Source of the DNA: Erythrobacter dokdonensis DSW-74
GTDB lineage: Bacteria > Pseudomonadota > Alphaproteobacteria > Sphingomonadales > Sphingomonadaceae
Assembly (NCBI RefSeq): GCF_001677335.1
Contig: NZ_LZYB01000008.1
Span: 1 to 64,000 of the forward strand
Direction: 5' to 3'
DNA length: 64,000 nt
The notes under the pieces are model-generated. The model was not told the origin of the DNA. It saw nothing but the letters and a program-made list of their open reading frames with translations, and searched no databases. Of the stretch, positions 43,401-50,462 are shown piece after piece. The position numbers and the translations under genes were made by a program. Numbering within the stretch: the stretch's first letter is position 1; each line of letters starts with the position of its first letter.

Positions 43401-43484
43401 GCCGACGAAACTTACGGCTTCCTCAGCGGGTTGCATTCGGCGCGTGGCCGGGTGTTCCGGGTCGAACTGCGCAAGCCGTTCTGA
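40437..43484 (+). CDS. TonB-dependent outer-membrane receptor
   Basis: A 1015-aa receptor. A signal peptide covers residues 1-27 (ending TAAHAQQ). The plug domain begins with the TonB box region EREIIVTGTQIQGA and continues with NLRDLGTGNTLVLINGRRMV and RRIEVLRDGASAIYGADAVA. The beta-barrel ends in GLHSARGRVFRVELRKPF with the terminal Phe. It takes up a large substrate across the outer membrane with energy from TonB. GGGAGA lies 6 nt before ATG 40437, while ATG 40431 directly abuts it, so 40437 is preferred. It follows the esterase by 2 bp. The substrate is unknown but the operon points to a C4-dicarboxylate-containing compound. Confidence 0.92.
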   Translation: MSTRLLGRLALMCTGSLIAATAAHAQQAGEPPSDTPQPEREIIVTGTQIQGAKINDVLPVTVVDETDIQNIAGASGDDLFRAIPQAGTVAFNEQNDVTQNNVRGDVASINLRDLGTGNTLVLINGRRMVLSPGFQTELLVPVVSSDANEIAPGSVRRIEVLRDGASAIYGADAVAGVVNTVLRGNRKGGFVEAEWRGSDGTSLYSTIINGGYGFDFAGGRANFTMYGGYFHENGLPSSARPYSRDDNRLPLVEGTDFEGDTQFNNRNTFGPFGQFDIQAPNNATPLRDDDFYLQPDSFPSCRIDFGNGLCARAGTTPTPDVRYNRAFGTTLISEKTRYNAAALLSYEFSNSLEAYFEGTYYRSESSRNITPAAILSAVPVGISRNAYWNPFGATTLPDGSPNPNRLPGTTIAAGGADVIMERYRFVDVGPRTVDVDKDTYRLVAGLRGNFGNWDFDTGFVYSEAKLTDLEGNRVSLTLMQDAINRSTPDAYNPFNGGCVTGDPGQGDCTPNPQSVIDPFVIDVFRKSGTSLALADFKVSNSSLFALPGGDVGIAAGVEWRRETFFDDRDPRLDGTITWTDSVTGVFNGSDVAGTSPTPDTSGARQVFSAFAEAFVPLVSEDMGVPLIEALNLQLAGRMEHFADINETAIVPRVAASWTVVPGVTFRGAWSQGFRAPNLVQVNDAGTTRSNTRDDFVICQAQVEKGIIDDLGVCPGAGVISFRSGTDRLEPEESTSINLGIVLEPKFIPGLTLTADYWRVKQTGLVGTFGDDNAIALDLLRRLAGGSNPAVVRADPTQEEIDLFAGTSLAPAGEILFVDDPYLNLDSRTSKGWDFGLFYNVPDFGIGKFRLRFNAARLESFFQSAGPAAQELIDAVTSGTLPPEVRIEGLGELLEIEGRPKWRFSGSVNWDTGPVDVAVFANYVGEVWNTSVSRDVPIVSDDPNANFFRVDDFLTINAAISYTIENDTALDGTRIRFGINNLFDKDPPLADETYGFLSGLHSARGRVFRVELRKPF

Positions 43485-43509
43485 TGACGCGAAGGCGGGG
43501 CCGGTGAGA

Positions 43510-44664
43510 ATGCGCCAGCTTCTGGCCGGCCTTGCCCTTGTGACGGGAGCGTGCGCGCATGCGCCGCTCCCCGAGCCGGATACGAAGGCGGCGCAGACCG
43601 GCGCATGCCGGACCGGCTCGGCCAGTCTGCATTTCGATTTCGCCGGCGCTTCGGCCTCGGCCTGTTCGGTCACCGGTGAAAGCGATTTCGCCCTGCTCGT
43701 GACCCCCGAACATGCCCCCCCGATCAATCCCAGCCCGTGGTATGCCTTCCGCTACCAGGCGGCCCAAGCCGCGAGTGTGACGCTGCGCTATCTCGGCGGG
43801 CAGCATCGCTATACCCCCAAGTGGAGCGACGGCAGCGGCAACTGGCGCACCCTTGCATCGCAACCCGCGCAAGACGGCAAGGGCGCGATTGTGCGCCTGC
43901 CTGCGGGCGCGGGCGTGGTGGCCGCGCAGGAGATCATCACGCCCGGCGATGCACACGCCGATCTTGCCCGCTGGAGCGCGGCGAGCGGGGCTGCGGTCTT
44001 CACGCTGGGCCAGTCGCATGACGGGCGCCCGGTCGAGGCGATCCGGCTGGGCCGCGAGGATGCGCCGCGGCTGGTGGTGCTGCTCGGCCGCCAGCATCCG
44101 CCCGAAGTCAGCGGCGCCATCGCCATGCGGACCTTCGTCGACACGCTGGCGGTGCCCGCGCCGGCGTTAGGGGACGTGCAATTCCTTGTCGTCCCGATGC
44201 TCAATCCCGATGGCGTGGCCCGCGGTCACTGGCGTGCCAATCGCGGCGGACGCGATCTCAACCGCGACTGGGGCCTGTTCACCCAGCCCGAAACGCGCGC
44301 GGTCAAGGCCTGGCTCGATGCCCTGCCGCAGGGTGTTCGCCCGGTGCTTATGGTGGATTTCCATTCCACCCGCAGCAACCTGTTCTACGTTCAGGGCGCC
44401 GACGAGGCGAGTGCGGCCCAGCAGCGCTTCCGCGCGGCATGGCTCGACGGGCGGGAGAACGCGATTGCGGGCTATCCCTTCACGATCGAACCGCGCAATG
44501 CCAATCCCGGCAGCGGCACGGCCAAGAACTGGTTCCACGCCATCTACGGCATTCCGGCCTATACTTATGAAGTTGCCGACGAGGCCGACCGGGATTCCGT
44601 CCGGGCCGCGGCCAAGGCCTTTGCCCAAGGCCTGATTCCGGCGCTCGAGGCGCTGCGGGACTGA
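43510..44664 (+). CDS. Exported M14-family zinc carboxypeptidase
   Basis: A 384-aa protein with an N-terminal export signal ending in LVTGACAHAP, close to a lipobox. The M14 metal site is GRQHPPEVSG (HxxE) and the later histidine in MVDFHSTRS. Substrate residues are visible in RANRGGRDLNRDWG, and the catalytic glutamate is probably in AYTYEVADEAD. Residues about 30-140 form a beta-rich N-domain typical of cytosolic-carboxypeptidase-like bacterial M14 proteins. It should trim a C-terminal amino acid in the periplasm or outer membrane. It follows the TonB receptor by 25 bp. A GTG at 43504 is an alternative start. Confidence 0.83.
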   Translation: MRQLLAGLALVTGACAHAPLPEPDTKAAQTGACRTGSASLHFDFAGASASACSVTGESDFALLVTPEHAPPINPSPWYAFRYQAAQAASVTLRYLGGQHRYTPKWSDGSGNWRTLASQPAQDGKGAIVRLPAGAGVVAAQEIITPGDAHADLARWSAASGAAVFTLGQSHDGRPVEAIRLGREDAPRLVVLLGRQHPPEVSGAIAMRTFVDTLAVPAPALGDVQFLVVPMLNPDGVARGHWRANRGGRDLNRDWGLFTQPETRAVKAWLDALPQGVRPVLMVDFHSTRSNLFYVQGADEASAAQQRFRAAWLDGRENAIAGYPFTIEPRNANPGSGTAKNWFHAIYGIPAYTYEVADEADRDSVRAAAKAFAQGLIPALEALRD

Positions 44665-44687
44665 GCGGCGGAGCCATTCGGCACGCC

Positions 44688-44727
44688 ATATCTTCCAATC
44701 TATAAAACAGAATGGTTTTGAAGATAT
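44688..44727 (+). promoter_or_regulatory. Nested AT-rich dyads, candidate ArsR operator
   Basis: ATATCTTC (44688-44695) and GAAGATAT (44720-44727) form a perfect 8-bp inverted repeat. Inside lies AAAAC-N6-GTTTT (44704-44719). The DNA is unusually AT-rich for this genome. TTGAAG at 44718-44723 and GACAAT at 44741-44746 with a 17-bp spacer could be the promoter of the downstream gene pair. The likely binder is the ArsR-type product of 45985-46350, by analogy to auto-repressed ArsR operons. Confidence 0.5.
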
Positions 44728-44798
44728 ATTGAATTTTTCAGACAATGAATGCTCGTCTAGACAGCCGTCCTGCCAACCCCAGACGAAAGGGCCGGAGC

Positions 44799-45971
44799 AT
44801 GGACAGAGCCAACCACAAGCCCGAATCCACAGCGTCGCAGCACCGCATCCGGTCGCTGCCGACAGCCGGCGAGGGTGCGCGCGGATTGCGGCTGGTGAGC
44901 ACCGGTTTGCGGCTCGCCGCACCGATCGAGGCGAGTGATCCGGCCTGGGCCGATGCCATGGCGCAATTGCTGCGCTGGCTTGATGTCGCACTCGAGCCGG
45001 TAGCGCTGCGCCGGTCGGCGGGTCTGGGCAAGGTCGCCGATTGGGCGCGCGCCGCTGGTGTAACCGCAGGGGCGACGCAGTTTGCGCCATGGCAGGCGAT
45101 TTCGCCGGTCGCGCTGCAACAGGCCGCCAGCCCCGAGTTGCCGCGCGCCGACTGGGTCGCCAGCTATCTGTTCGACCACGGGCAGGGCAATGCGGCGCGT
45201 TCCGGCGCGCTCGACCTGGTGCTTATGTCGGCCCATCCCGCGCGCTGTGAAGCCGAGCAGGAAGGCGAGGCACCCTTGCCGCGTCCGGCAATTGTCGAAG
45301 CCATGATCCGTGCCGCGCGGGCAGAAGGGCGCTCCAGGATCGCGATCATCGTACCTGCCCGCCAGCGCAATGCTGCCGCACGCCAATTGCTGCTGGCCGA
45401 TCGCACGCTGACCCGTGAGGAGGGGCTCTCGCTCGAGATTGTTGCGATCGAGCAGGCGCTTGGCGGAATGCTGACCGCACGCCCGCGCTGGGATGCGATG
45501 ATCGTCAGCCCTGAACTGCGCAGCATTGTCTTTGCCATGCTGGCGCAGGCGACCGGCCTTGCCGCGCCCTTGCCGATGCTGTGGCACGCAGGCAGCGACC
45601 TCGTGCTGGTTGCGAGCGAGCTGCTGGGCGAGGCGGGCGCGCGCGTGCCGATGGACGCAGCAGTGCTGGTCCAGGCGCTGGCGCTGACCTTGCGCCATTC
45701 CGGGATGACCGCAGCTGCCCTGCGTCTGCACGAAAGCAGTGCGCAACTGCGCGACAGCGGGATCGTCACCGCCTCGCGCGGATCGCCCGCGCCATATGTC
45801 ACCGAGGTCGACGATGCCCAGTTCGTGCAGCTGGTTTGCGCGGGCGCGCAGACCGGTAGGCGCCCGGTCCCTCAATGGCTCGCCTTGCCCGATTTGCCGG
45901 TTGCCGGAACCTCAGGCGCGCCCGTGCGTCTTACTCTGGTAGCCGAAAACTCATCTTCCCCCGTTTCCTGA
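44799..45971 (+). CDS. Degenerate isopropylmalate/isocitrate-dehydrogenase-like protein
   Basis: A 390-aa cytoplasmic protein that I match only loosely. Several segments line up by eye with the isopropylmalate/isocitrate dehydrogenase fold. AMIRAARAEGRSRIAIIVPA resembles the strand before the catalytic Lys. RPRWDAMIVSPELRSIVFAM resembles the FDVIVTxNLFGDILSD block, and VLVQALALTLRHSG resembles the LSAAMMLRHLG helix. The catalytic Lys and the metal-binding Asp residues are missing (VPARQ and SPELRS), so dehydrogenase activity is unlikely. An earlier ATG at 44745 lacks a ribosome site. It is followed 13 bp later by an ArsR gene and is probably in one operon with it. The fold assignment is tentative. 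Confidence 0.5.
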   Translation: MDRANHKPESTASQHRIRSLPTAGEGARGLRLVSTGLRLAAPIEASDPAWADAMAQLLRWLDVALEPVALRRSAGLGKVADWARAAGVTAGATQFAPWQAISPVALQQAASPELPRADWVASYLFDHGQGNAARSGALDLVLMSAHPARCEAEQEGEAPLPRPAIVEAMIRAARAEGRSRIAIIVPARQRNAAARQLLLADRTLTREEGLSLEIVAIEQALGGMLTARPRWDAMIVSPELRSIVFAMLAQATGLAAPLPMLWHAGSDLVLVASELLGEAGARVPMDAAVLVQALALTLRHSGMTAAALRLHESSAQLRDSGIVTASRGSPAPYVTEVDDAQFVQLVCAGAQTGRRPVPQWLALPDLPVAGTSGAPVRLTLVAENSSSPVS

Positions 45972-45984
45972 AAGGGAGTCTGAC

Positions 45985-46350
45985 ATGCCGAGCCGAAAAA
46001 TCGTCGCGACCGAGCTTGCCAATGTCCTGCGCCAGATCTCCCATCCCGACCGGATTCGCCTGCTGCTGAAGCTGCAGGCCGGGGACATGACGGTGAACGA
46101 AATCGCCGAAGCGCTCGAGATTCCGGCGACACGGGTTTCGCAGCATCTCGGCGTGCTCCGCGCGATTGCCCTGGTGGAGACCGAAAGCCAGGCGCAAAAG
46201 CGGGTCTACCGTCTCAACCAGCCCGAGCTGGCACTGTGGCTGATCGACGGCATCGATTTCATCGCCCACCGGCTCGGCCGCGCCAGCGCCAAGGACATCG
46301 AGATGGCCAAGGACCTGTGGCAGCAGGAAGCCTCGGAAACCGTTATCTGA
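45985..46350 (+). CDS. ArsR-family winged-helix regulator (copy 1)
   Basis: A 121-aa ArsR/SmtB-fold repressor. The HTH core is visible in ISHPDRIRLLLKLQAGDMTV and then EIAEALEIPATRVSQHLGVL, with the wing AQKRVYRLNQPEL. The protein contains no cysteine, so thiol-based metal or persulfide sensing of the usual type is excluded. A GGGAG ribosome site precedes the ATG. It closely resembles the copy encoded at 48660-49025 in sequence and length (both begin MPSR-IV). It faces the SulP gene tail to tail with 9 bp between stops. Confidence 0.88.
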   Translation: MPSRKIVATELANVLRQISHPDRIRLLLKLQAGDMTVNEIAEALEIPATRVSQHLGVLRAIALVETESQAQKRVYRLNQPELALWLIDGIDFIAHRLGRASAKDIEMAKDLWQQEASETVI

Positions 46351-46359
46351 AACCTGTTC

Positions 46360-47931
46360 TCATGCAGCCGGACGCTGCATCAGCGAGGCGATCGAGGTTT
46401 TGGCAGGGTCCCCCGAACGCCGCCCGTAGCGTTGCACAAGATCATTCCATTCGACGATCAGGCTGCCTCCTGTGCTCTGGTGGAGCTTCTCCCAGGACGA
46501 CAGCATCTCGAGGCAGGCGTGGTCGATATAGTCGAGTTTCTCGACATGGATATGGACCTCCGAACCGCGCGGCGCCTTGTCCAGCGCAGCCGATAGCTGC
46601 GGGATCGAGAAGAAGGTCGCCGAACCCGTCATAAGGACATCGGCGCGGTTGGTCTCGGGATCATGCGCGACGTCGATCGACAGGTGCGAGAAGGTGTAGA
46701 CCAGCTTGAGCGTCGCCAGCACAAAGCCGAGAATCACGCCCGTCAGGAGGTCGATCGCCACCACGCCGAACAGCGTGACGAAGTAGATCGCCAGCTCCTG
46801 CTTGCCGAATTCGGCGATCTTGCGGATCTGCGCGACGTTGACCAGCTTGTAGCCGGTATAGACCAGGATCGCGGCCAGCACCGCAGTCGGGATCTCGTTC
46901 AGCACAAAGGGGAAGGCGACTACCGCGAGCAGCAGCCACGCGCCATGCATGATCGCTGAGATGCGGGTGGTCGCCCCGGCCTCGACATTGGCGGCCGAGC
47001 GCACGATCACCCCTGTCATCGGCAGCGCACCCAGCGCGCCGCAGATCATGTTGCCGATGCCCTGCGCGCGCAGTTCCTTGTCGTAATTGGTACGTGCGCC
47101 GATGTGCATCTTGTCGACCGCGGTCGCGCACAGCAGCGTTTCGGCACTGGCGACGAAGGCAAAGACAATGCCGAGCGTCAGGATCTCGGTGTCGAGAGCG
47201 CCCGAAAGCGCCTCCATCGTCGGAATGTTGAGCGCGTCGGTGAGATTGGCGGGCAAGGCTACCAATGTGATCGGGAGCGCGAAGGCGAGCGCGAACAGCG
47301 TGCCGACGATAACCCCGAGCAGCGGTCCGGGCAGCAGCGCGAGCGACTTCGGCCTGAACTTGTTCCAGCCGATGATGGTGACGATGGTGATGATCCCGGC
47401 CATGGCGGCAAGGTGGTGCACCGATCCGTCAGCCGGGAACACCTTGATGATCGCCTCCGGGATCGCGGCAAGATTGGCAAGACCACCCGAGCGCGGGGCA
47501 TCGTCGAGCATGACGTGGAACTGCGAGGCGAAAATCAGCACGCCGATACCTGCCAGCATCCCGTGGATGACCGAGGGCGAGATGGCGCGGAACCATTGGC
47601 CCAGCCGCATCGCCCCGGCGAGCAGTTGCAGCGCGCCCGCGATCAGGCCGACCACGCCGAGCATGATCAGGCCGTGGTCGCTGACCAGCTGGAACACCAG
47701 CACCGCCATGCCCGCCGCAGGGCCGCTGACTTGCAGAGGCGAACCGGCGAGGCTTCCCACCACCAGCCCGCCGATGATGCCGGTGATCAACCCGAGCGCG
47801 GGCGGCGCGCCCGAGGCGATGGCGATGCCCATGCACAGCGGCAGGGCGACCAGGAACACCACGATCGAGGCGAGAAAATCACGCCCGACGACGGCGGAGT
47901 CCATTTGCTGGGCAGGCAGGGTTTTCATCAT
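46360..47931 (-). CDS. SulP-family anion transporter with STAS domain (probable bicarbonate carrier)
   Basis: A 523-aa inner-membrane protein. The SulP core shows DFLASIVVFLVALPLCMGIA, the GGLVVGSLAGSPLQVSGPAA loop and the later NMICGALGALPMTGVIVRSA segment. A C-terminal STAS-like domain (residues about 430-510) contains EVHIHVEKLDYIDHACLEML. Relatives carry sulfate or bicarbonate. The carbonic anhydrase gene directly upstream argues for bicarbonate. The ATG at 47931 has GGAG 7 nt upstream. An adjacent ATG at 47928 is equivalent. Confidence 0.88.
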   Translation of the reverse strand: MMKTLPAQQMDSAVVGRDFLASIVVFLVALPLCMGIAIASGAPPALGLITGIIGGLVVGSLAGSPLQVSGPAAGMAVLVFQLVSDHGLIMLGVVGLIAGALQLLAGAMRLGQWFRAISPSVIHGMLAGIGVLIFASQFHVMLDDAPRSGGLANLAAIPEAIIKVFPADGSVHHLAAMAGIITIVTIIGWNKFRPKSLALLPGPLLGVIVGTLFALAFALPITLVALPANLTDALNIPTMEALSGALDTEILTLGIVFAFVASAETLLCATAVDKMHIGARTNYDKELRAQGIGNMICGALGALPMTGVIVRSAANVEAGATTRISAIMHGAWLLLAVVAFPFVLNEIPTAVLAAILVYTGYKLVNVAQIRKIAEFGKQELAIYFVTLFGVVAIDLLTGVILGFVLATLKLVYTFSHLSIDVAHDPETNRADVLMTGSATFFSIPQLSAALDKAPRGSEVHIHVEKLDYIDHACLEMLSSWEKLHQSTGGSLIVEWNDLVQRYGRRSGDPAKTSIASLMQRPAA

Positions 47932-47980
47932 GGGGTGCTCCGGCGCGGCGGGGAGAGGGGGTTGGGCGTGAAGGCCCGGT

Positions 47981-48646
47981 TCAACAGGCGTGGCTGGCAA
48001 GCGCTGCGGAGGCCAGCTCGCTTGCGTAGCGTTCCTCGACCGGAAGCCAGCTGCCGGTGCCCTCGTCGAAGGCGGAAACCTCGCCGGTCTTGATGTCATA
48101 GACCCAGCCGTGCAGCTTCACCGCCTTCTGGGCGAGTGCGACCGCCACCGTCGGGTGGGTCTTCAAGTGCTGCAATTGCAGGATGACGTTCTGTTCGAGC
48201 AACATGCGCATCTTGGCATCAGGTTCGAGCCCGGCGCCCATCGCCTCGGTGATGTCGACCGCGCCCTGCGCATAGCCCAGCCATTCGCGCACGTGCGGCA
48301 GGTTGGTCAGGCCTTCGCGGTTCATCGCGCCCTTCATCGCCCCGCATTCGGTATGGCCGCAGATGACGATATGCGGGATCCCGAGCGCGCCGATGGCGAA
48401 TTCGATCGAAGCCGTCATGCCGCCGGTCTGGTTGGTGTGCGGGGGCACGATATTGCCGGCGTTACGGCAGATGAACAGCTCGCCCGGATCGGTCTGGGTG
48501 AGCATCGCGGTTTCGATCCGGCTGTCCGAGCAGGTGATGAACAGCGCCTCGGGGCTTTGACCGGTGGCGAGCCTTTCGAACAGGTCGGCCTTTTCAGGGA
48601 AGACCTCGCGCTGGAACTTGACCACGCCATGAGCGAAATGGGGCAT
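47981..48646 (-). CDS. Beta-class carbonic anhydrase
   Basis: A 221-aa beta-carbonic anhydrase that interconverts CO2 and bicarbonate in the cytoplasm. The zinc ligands and catalytic dyad are in LFITCSDSRIETAML (first Cys plus Asp-Arg pair) and VICGHTECGAMKGAM (His and second Cys). The conserved CRNAGNIVPPH loop is also present. The ATG at 48646 (MPHFAHGV) has AGGA 8 nt upstream. It is 49 bp upstream of the SulP gene and 13 bp downstream of the second ArsR gene, so all three are one operon. Confidence 0.93.
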   Translation of the reverse strand: MPHFAHGVVKFQREVFPEKADLFERLATGQSPEALFITCSDSRIETAMLTQTDPGELFICRNAGNIVPPHTNQTGGMTASIEFAIGALGIPHIVICGHTECGAMKGAMNREGLTNLPHVREWLGYAQGAVDITEAMGAGLEPDAKMRMLLEQNVILQLQHLKTHPTVAVALAQKAVKLHGWVYDIKTGEVSAFDEGTGSWLPVEERYASELASAALASHAC

Positions 48647-48659
48647 TCTTACGATCCTT

Positions 48660-49025
48660 TCAGCCTTGATTCTCGGGGGCGTCAGCCGTCCACAGCGCGC
48701 GCACCTTTTCGATATGCGCGCCTTCACCAAGGCGGTTGCGGACTTCGACGAATTCAAGCGCCTCGACGAGCCAGGCGGCGATGCCGGGATGGGTCAGGCG
48801 GTAGAAGTGATTGCGCCCCTCGCGCCGGTCCTCGACGATCCGGTGGGCGCGCAGCGGGGCGAGATGCTGGGAAATGCGGGTCGCAGGCAGATCGAGCGCG
48901 GCGGCGATGGTTGACACGTCCCGTTCGCCCAACCGCAGCTCCTCGATCAGGCGGAGCCTGTCGGGATGGGCCAGCAACCTCAACAGGTCAGCCAGCTCGC
49001 GGGATACGATGATCCTGCTCGGCAT
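48660..49025 (-). CDS. ArsR-family winged-helix regulator (copy 2)
   Basis: A 121-aa ArsR-fold repressor with LLAHPDRLRLIEELRLGERD followed by STIAAALDLPATRISQHLAPL and the wing GRNHFYRLTHPG. No cysteine is present. The start at 49025 (MPSRIIVSRELADLL) is preceded by GGAGGG. It is the first gene of the leftward carbonic anhydrase-SulP operon and probably its repressor, binding the dyad at 49038-49057. It looks like a paralogue of the copy at 45985-46350. Confidence 0.88.
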   Translation of the reverse strand: MPSRIIVSRELADLLRLLAHPDRLRLIEELRLGERDVSTIAAALDLPATRISQHLAPLRAHRIVEDRREGRNHFYRLTHPGIAAWLVEALEFVEVRNRLGEGAHIEKVRALWTADAPENQG

Positions 49026-49037
49026 ATTCCCTCCCAT

Positions 49038-49057
49038 ATCTGCATGCATATGCAGAT
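49038..49057. promoter_or_regulatory. Inverted repeat upstream of ArsR copy 2 operon
   Basis: ATCTGCAT and ATGCAGAT are perfect 8-bp arms around GCAT, beginning 13 bp before the start codon of the ArsR gene. It also lies 100 bp before the VIT-family gene on the other strand. The position covers the expected transcript start, as expected for an auto-repressor operator. Confidence 0.6.
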
Positions 49058-49158
49058 GTGTACCTTTGTAGCTATTGAAAATATTCGATTCGGTCAAGCG
49101 ATTGCTTGCTTTCGCTCGGCGCCCGGTCGAAACTCGCCCGCGACAGGAGGAGGGGCCG

Positions 49159-49863
49159 ATGACATCGCCGAGCGCGCATCCCGACGATCCGCATTATGTC
49201 CATCGCACCGGCTGGCTCAGGGCTTCAGTCCTTGGCGCCAATGACGGGATCGTGTCGGTTTCCTCGCTGATTCTCGGGGTGGCGGCGGCGACGCCGGAAC
49301 CCGACGCGGTGCTGGTCGCGGGGGTGGCGGGGCTGGTTGCCGGGGCCATGTCGATGGCGGCGGGCGAGTTCATCTCCGTCTCCTCACAAGCCGATTCCGA
49401 ACGGGCCGACATCCGCCGCGAGAAAAAGGCGCTGGTCGACACCCCGGAGCAGGAGCTGGCCGAACTCGCCGCGATCTATCGCGATCGCGGCCTCAGCCAC
49501 GAAACCGCGCTGATCGTTGCACGCGAACTGAGCGCCAAGGATGCGCTTGGTGCCCATGTCCGCGACGAACTCGGCCTGACCGAGGAACTGGCGGCGCGTC
49601 CCCTGCAGGCGGCACTGGCATCGGGCGTCACGTTCAGCGCGGCGGCGGCGATCCCGCTGGTGGCGGCCTGGCTCGCTCCCGCAGATGCGATCATCGCGGT
49701 GGTCCTGACGGTGTCGGTCGTCACGCTTGCCATACTCGGCGCGATGGGCGCGCGTGCGGGCGGCGCGCCGATTGTTCCGGCAACCTTGCGGGTGCTCGGC
49801 TGGGGCATCTTCGCGATGGCGGTAACCGCCGCGATCGGTTCGCTGTTCGGCATCAGCGTCTGA
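49159..49863 (+). CDS. VIT1/CCC1-family membrane protein (iron or manganese carrier)
   Basis: A 234-aa membrane protein of the VIT family. It has the signature [20 protein letters not shown] at the first helix, [20 protein letters not shown], the cytoplasmic acidic helix [17 protein letters not shown], and three C-terminal helices ([60 protein letters not shown]). Family members move Fe(II) or Mn(II). The ATG at 49159 follows AGGAGGAGGGG. It diverges from the ArsR-carbonic anhydrase operon, so it may share control with it, though a metabolic link is not evident. Confidence 0.85.
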   Translation: MTSPSAHPDDPHYVHRTGWLRASVLGANDGIVSVSSLILGVAAATPEPDAVLVAGVAGLVAGAMSMAAGEFISVSSQADSERADIRREKKALVDTPEQELAELAAIYRDRGLSHETALIVARELSAKDALGAHVRDELGLTEELAARPLQAALASGVTFSAAAAIPLVAAWLAPADAIIAVVLTVSVVTLAILGAMGARAGGAPIVPATLRVLGWGIFAMAVTAAIGSLFGISV

Positions 49864-49970
49864 TTGGCGGGGATCAGGCGGGCGGAGGGCCTGCGTTGTC
49901 TTTCTCATGGCCCCGCGGCCATCGGGTTGCTATGAACAACCGGTTCAAGCCAACCGGGGAGTTCGCTAGC

Positions 49971-50462
49971 GTGGCCATCGCCTTTTCCGTCAACGGCAAG
50001 CAGGTCAGTGTCGAGGCCGAGGCCGACACGCCCTTGCTCTGGGTCCTGCGCGAGGATCTGGAGCTTACCGGCACCAAGTTCGGCTGCGGCATCGCCGCCT
50101 GCGGCGCCTGTTCGGTCCATGTCGACGGGCAACTGACTCGTTCCTGCAGCGTGCCTGTCAGCGATATCGCGGGCAAGGCGGTGACCACGATCGAAGGGCT
50201 CAAGGCCGAGGACGGCACGCTCCACGCCGTGCAGCAGGCATGGGTCGATGCGCAGGTGCCGCAATGCGGCTATTGCCAGTCGGGCCAGATCATGGCCGCT
50301 GTCGCGCTGATCGAACGCACCGGCACGCCCAGCGATGCGCAGATCGACGAGGCGATGACCAATATCTGCCGCTGCGGCACCTATCCCCGCATCCGTCAGG
50401 CGATCCTCGCTGCAACCGGCCAAGCGGCCAAGGCTTCCGCCACCACGCAGGGAGAGGCATGA
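49971..50462 (+). CDS. Molybdenum hydroxylase small subunit, (2Fe-2S)2 protein
   Basis: A 163-aa subunit with two [2Fe-2S] clusters. The plant-ferredoxin-type site is [18 protein letters not shown] with a later Cys in RSCSVPV. The helical-bundle site is [11 protein letters not shown] and [11 protein letters not shown]. It passes electrons from the molybdenum subunit to an acceptor, as in isoquinoline 1-oxidoreductase and periplasmic aldehyde oxidases. The GTG at 49971 is chosen: GGGGAG lies 9 nt upstream and the length is typical. An ATG at 49896 would add 25 unlike residues. The next gene starts within the stop codon. Confidence 0.9.
   Translation: MAIAFSVNGKQVSVEAEADTPLLWVLREDLELTGTKFGCGIAACGACSVHVDGQLTRSCSVPVSDIAGKAVTTIEGLKAEDGTLHAVQQAWVDAQVPQCGYCQSGQIMAAVALIERTGTPSDAQIDEAMTNICRCGTYPRIRQAILAATGQAAKASATTQGEA

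Noticed and set aside
40104..43727. Very long open frame on the minus strand (about 1200 codons) opposite the TonB receptor and esterase
   Set aside because: It is the antisense shadow of a high-GC coding strand. Its translation is His/Arg/Asp-rich without domains, and the plus-strand receptor has a signal peptide, plug and terminal Phe.
49075..49158. Earlier ATG for the VIT-family gene
   Set aside because: The ATG at 49159 has an excellent AGGAGGAGGGG site and gives the family's usual N-terminus.
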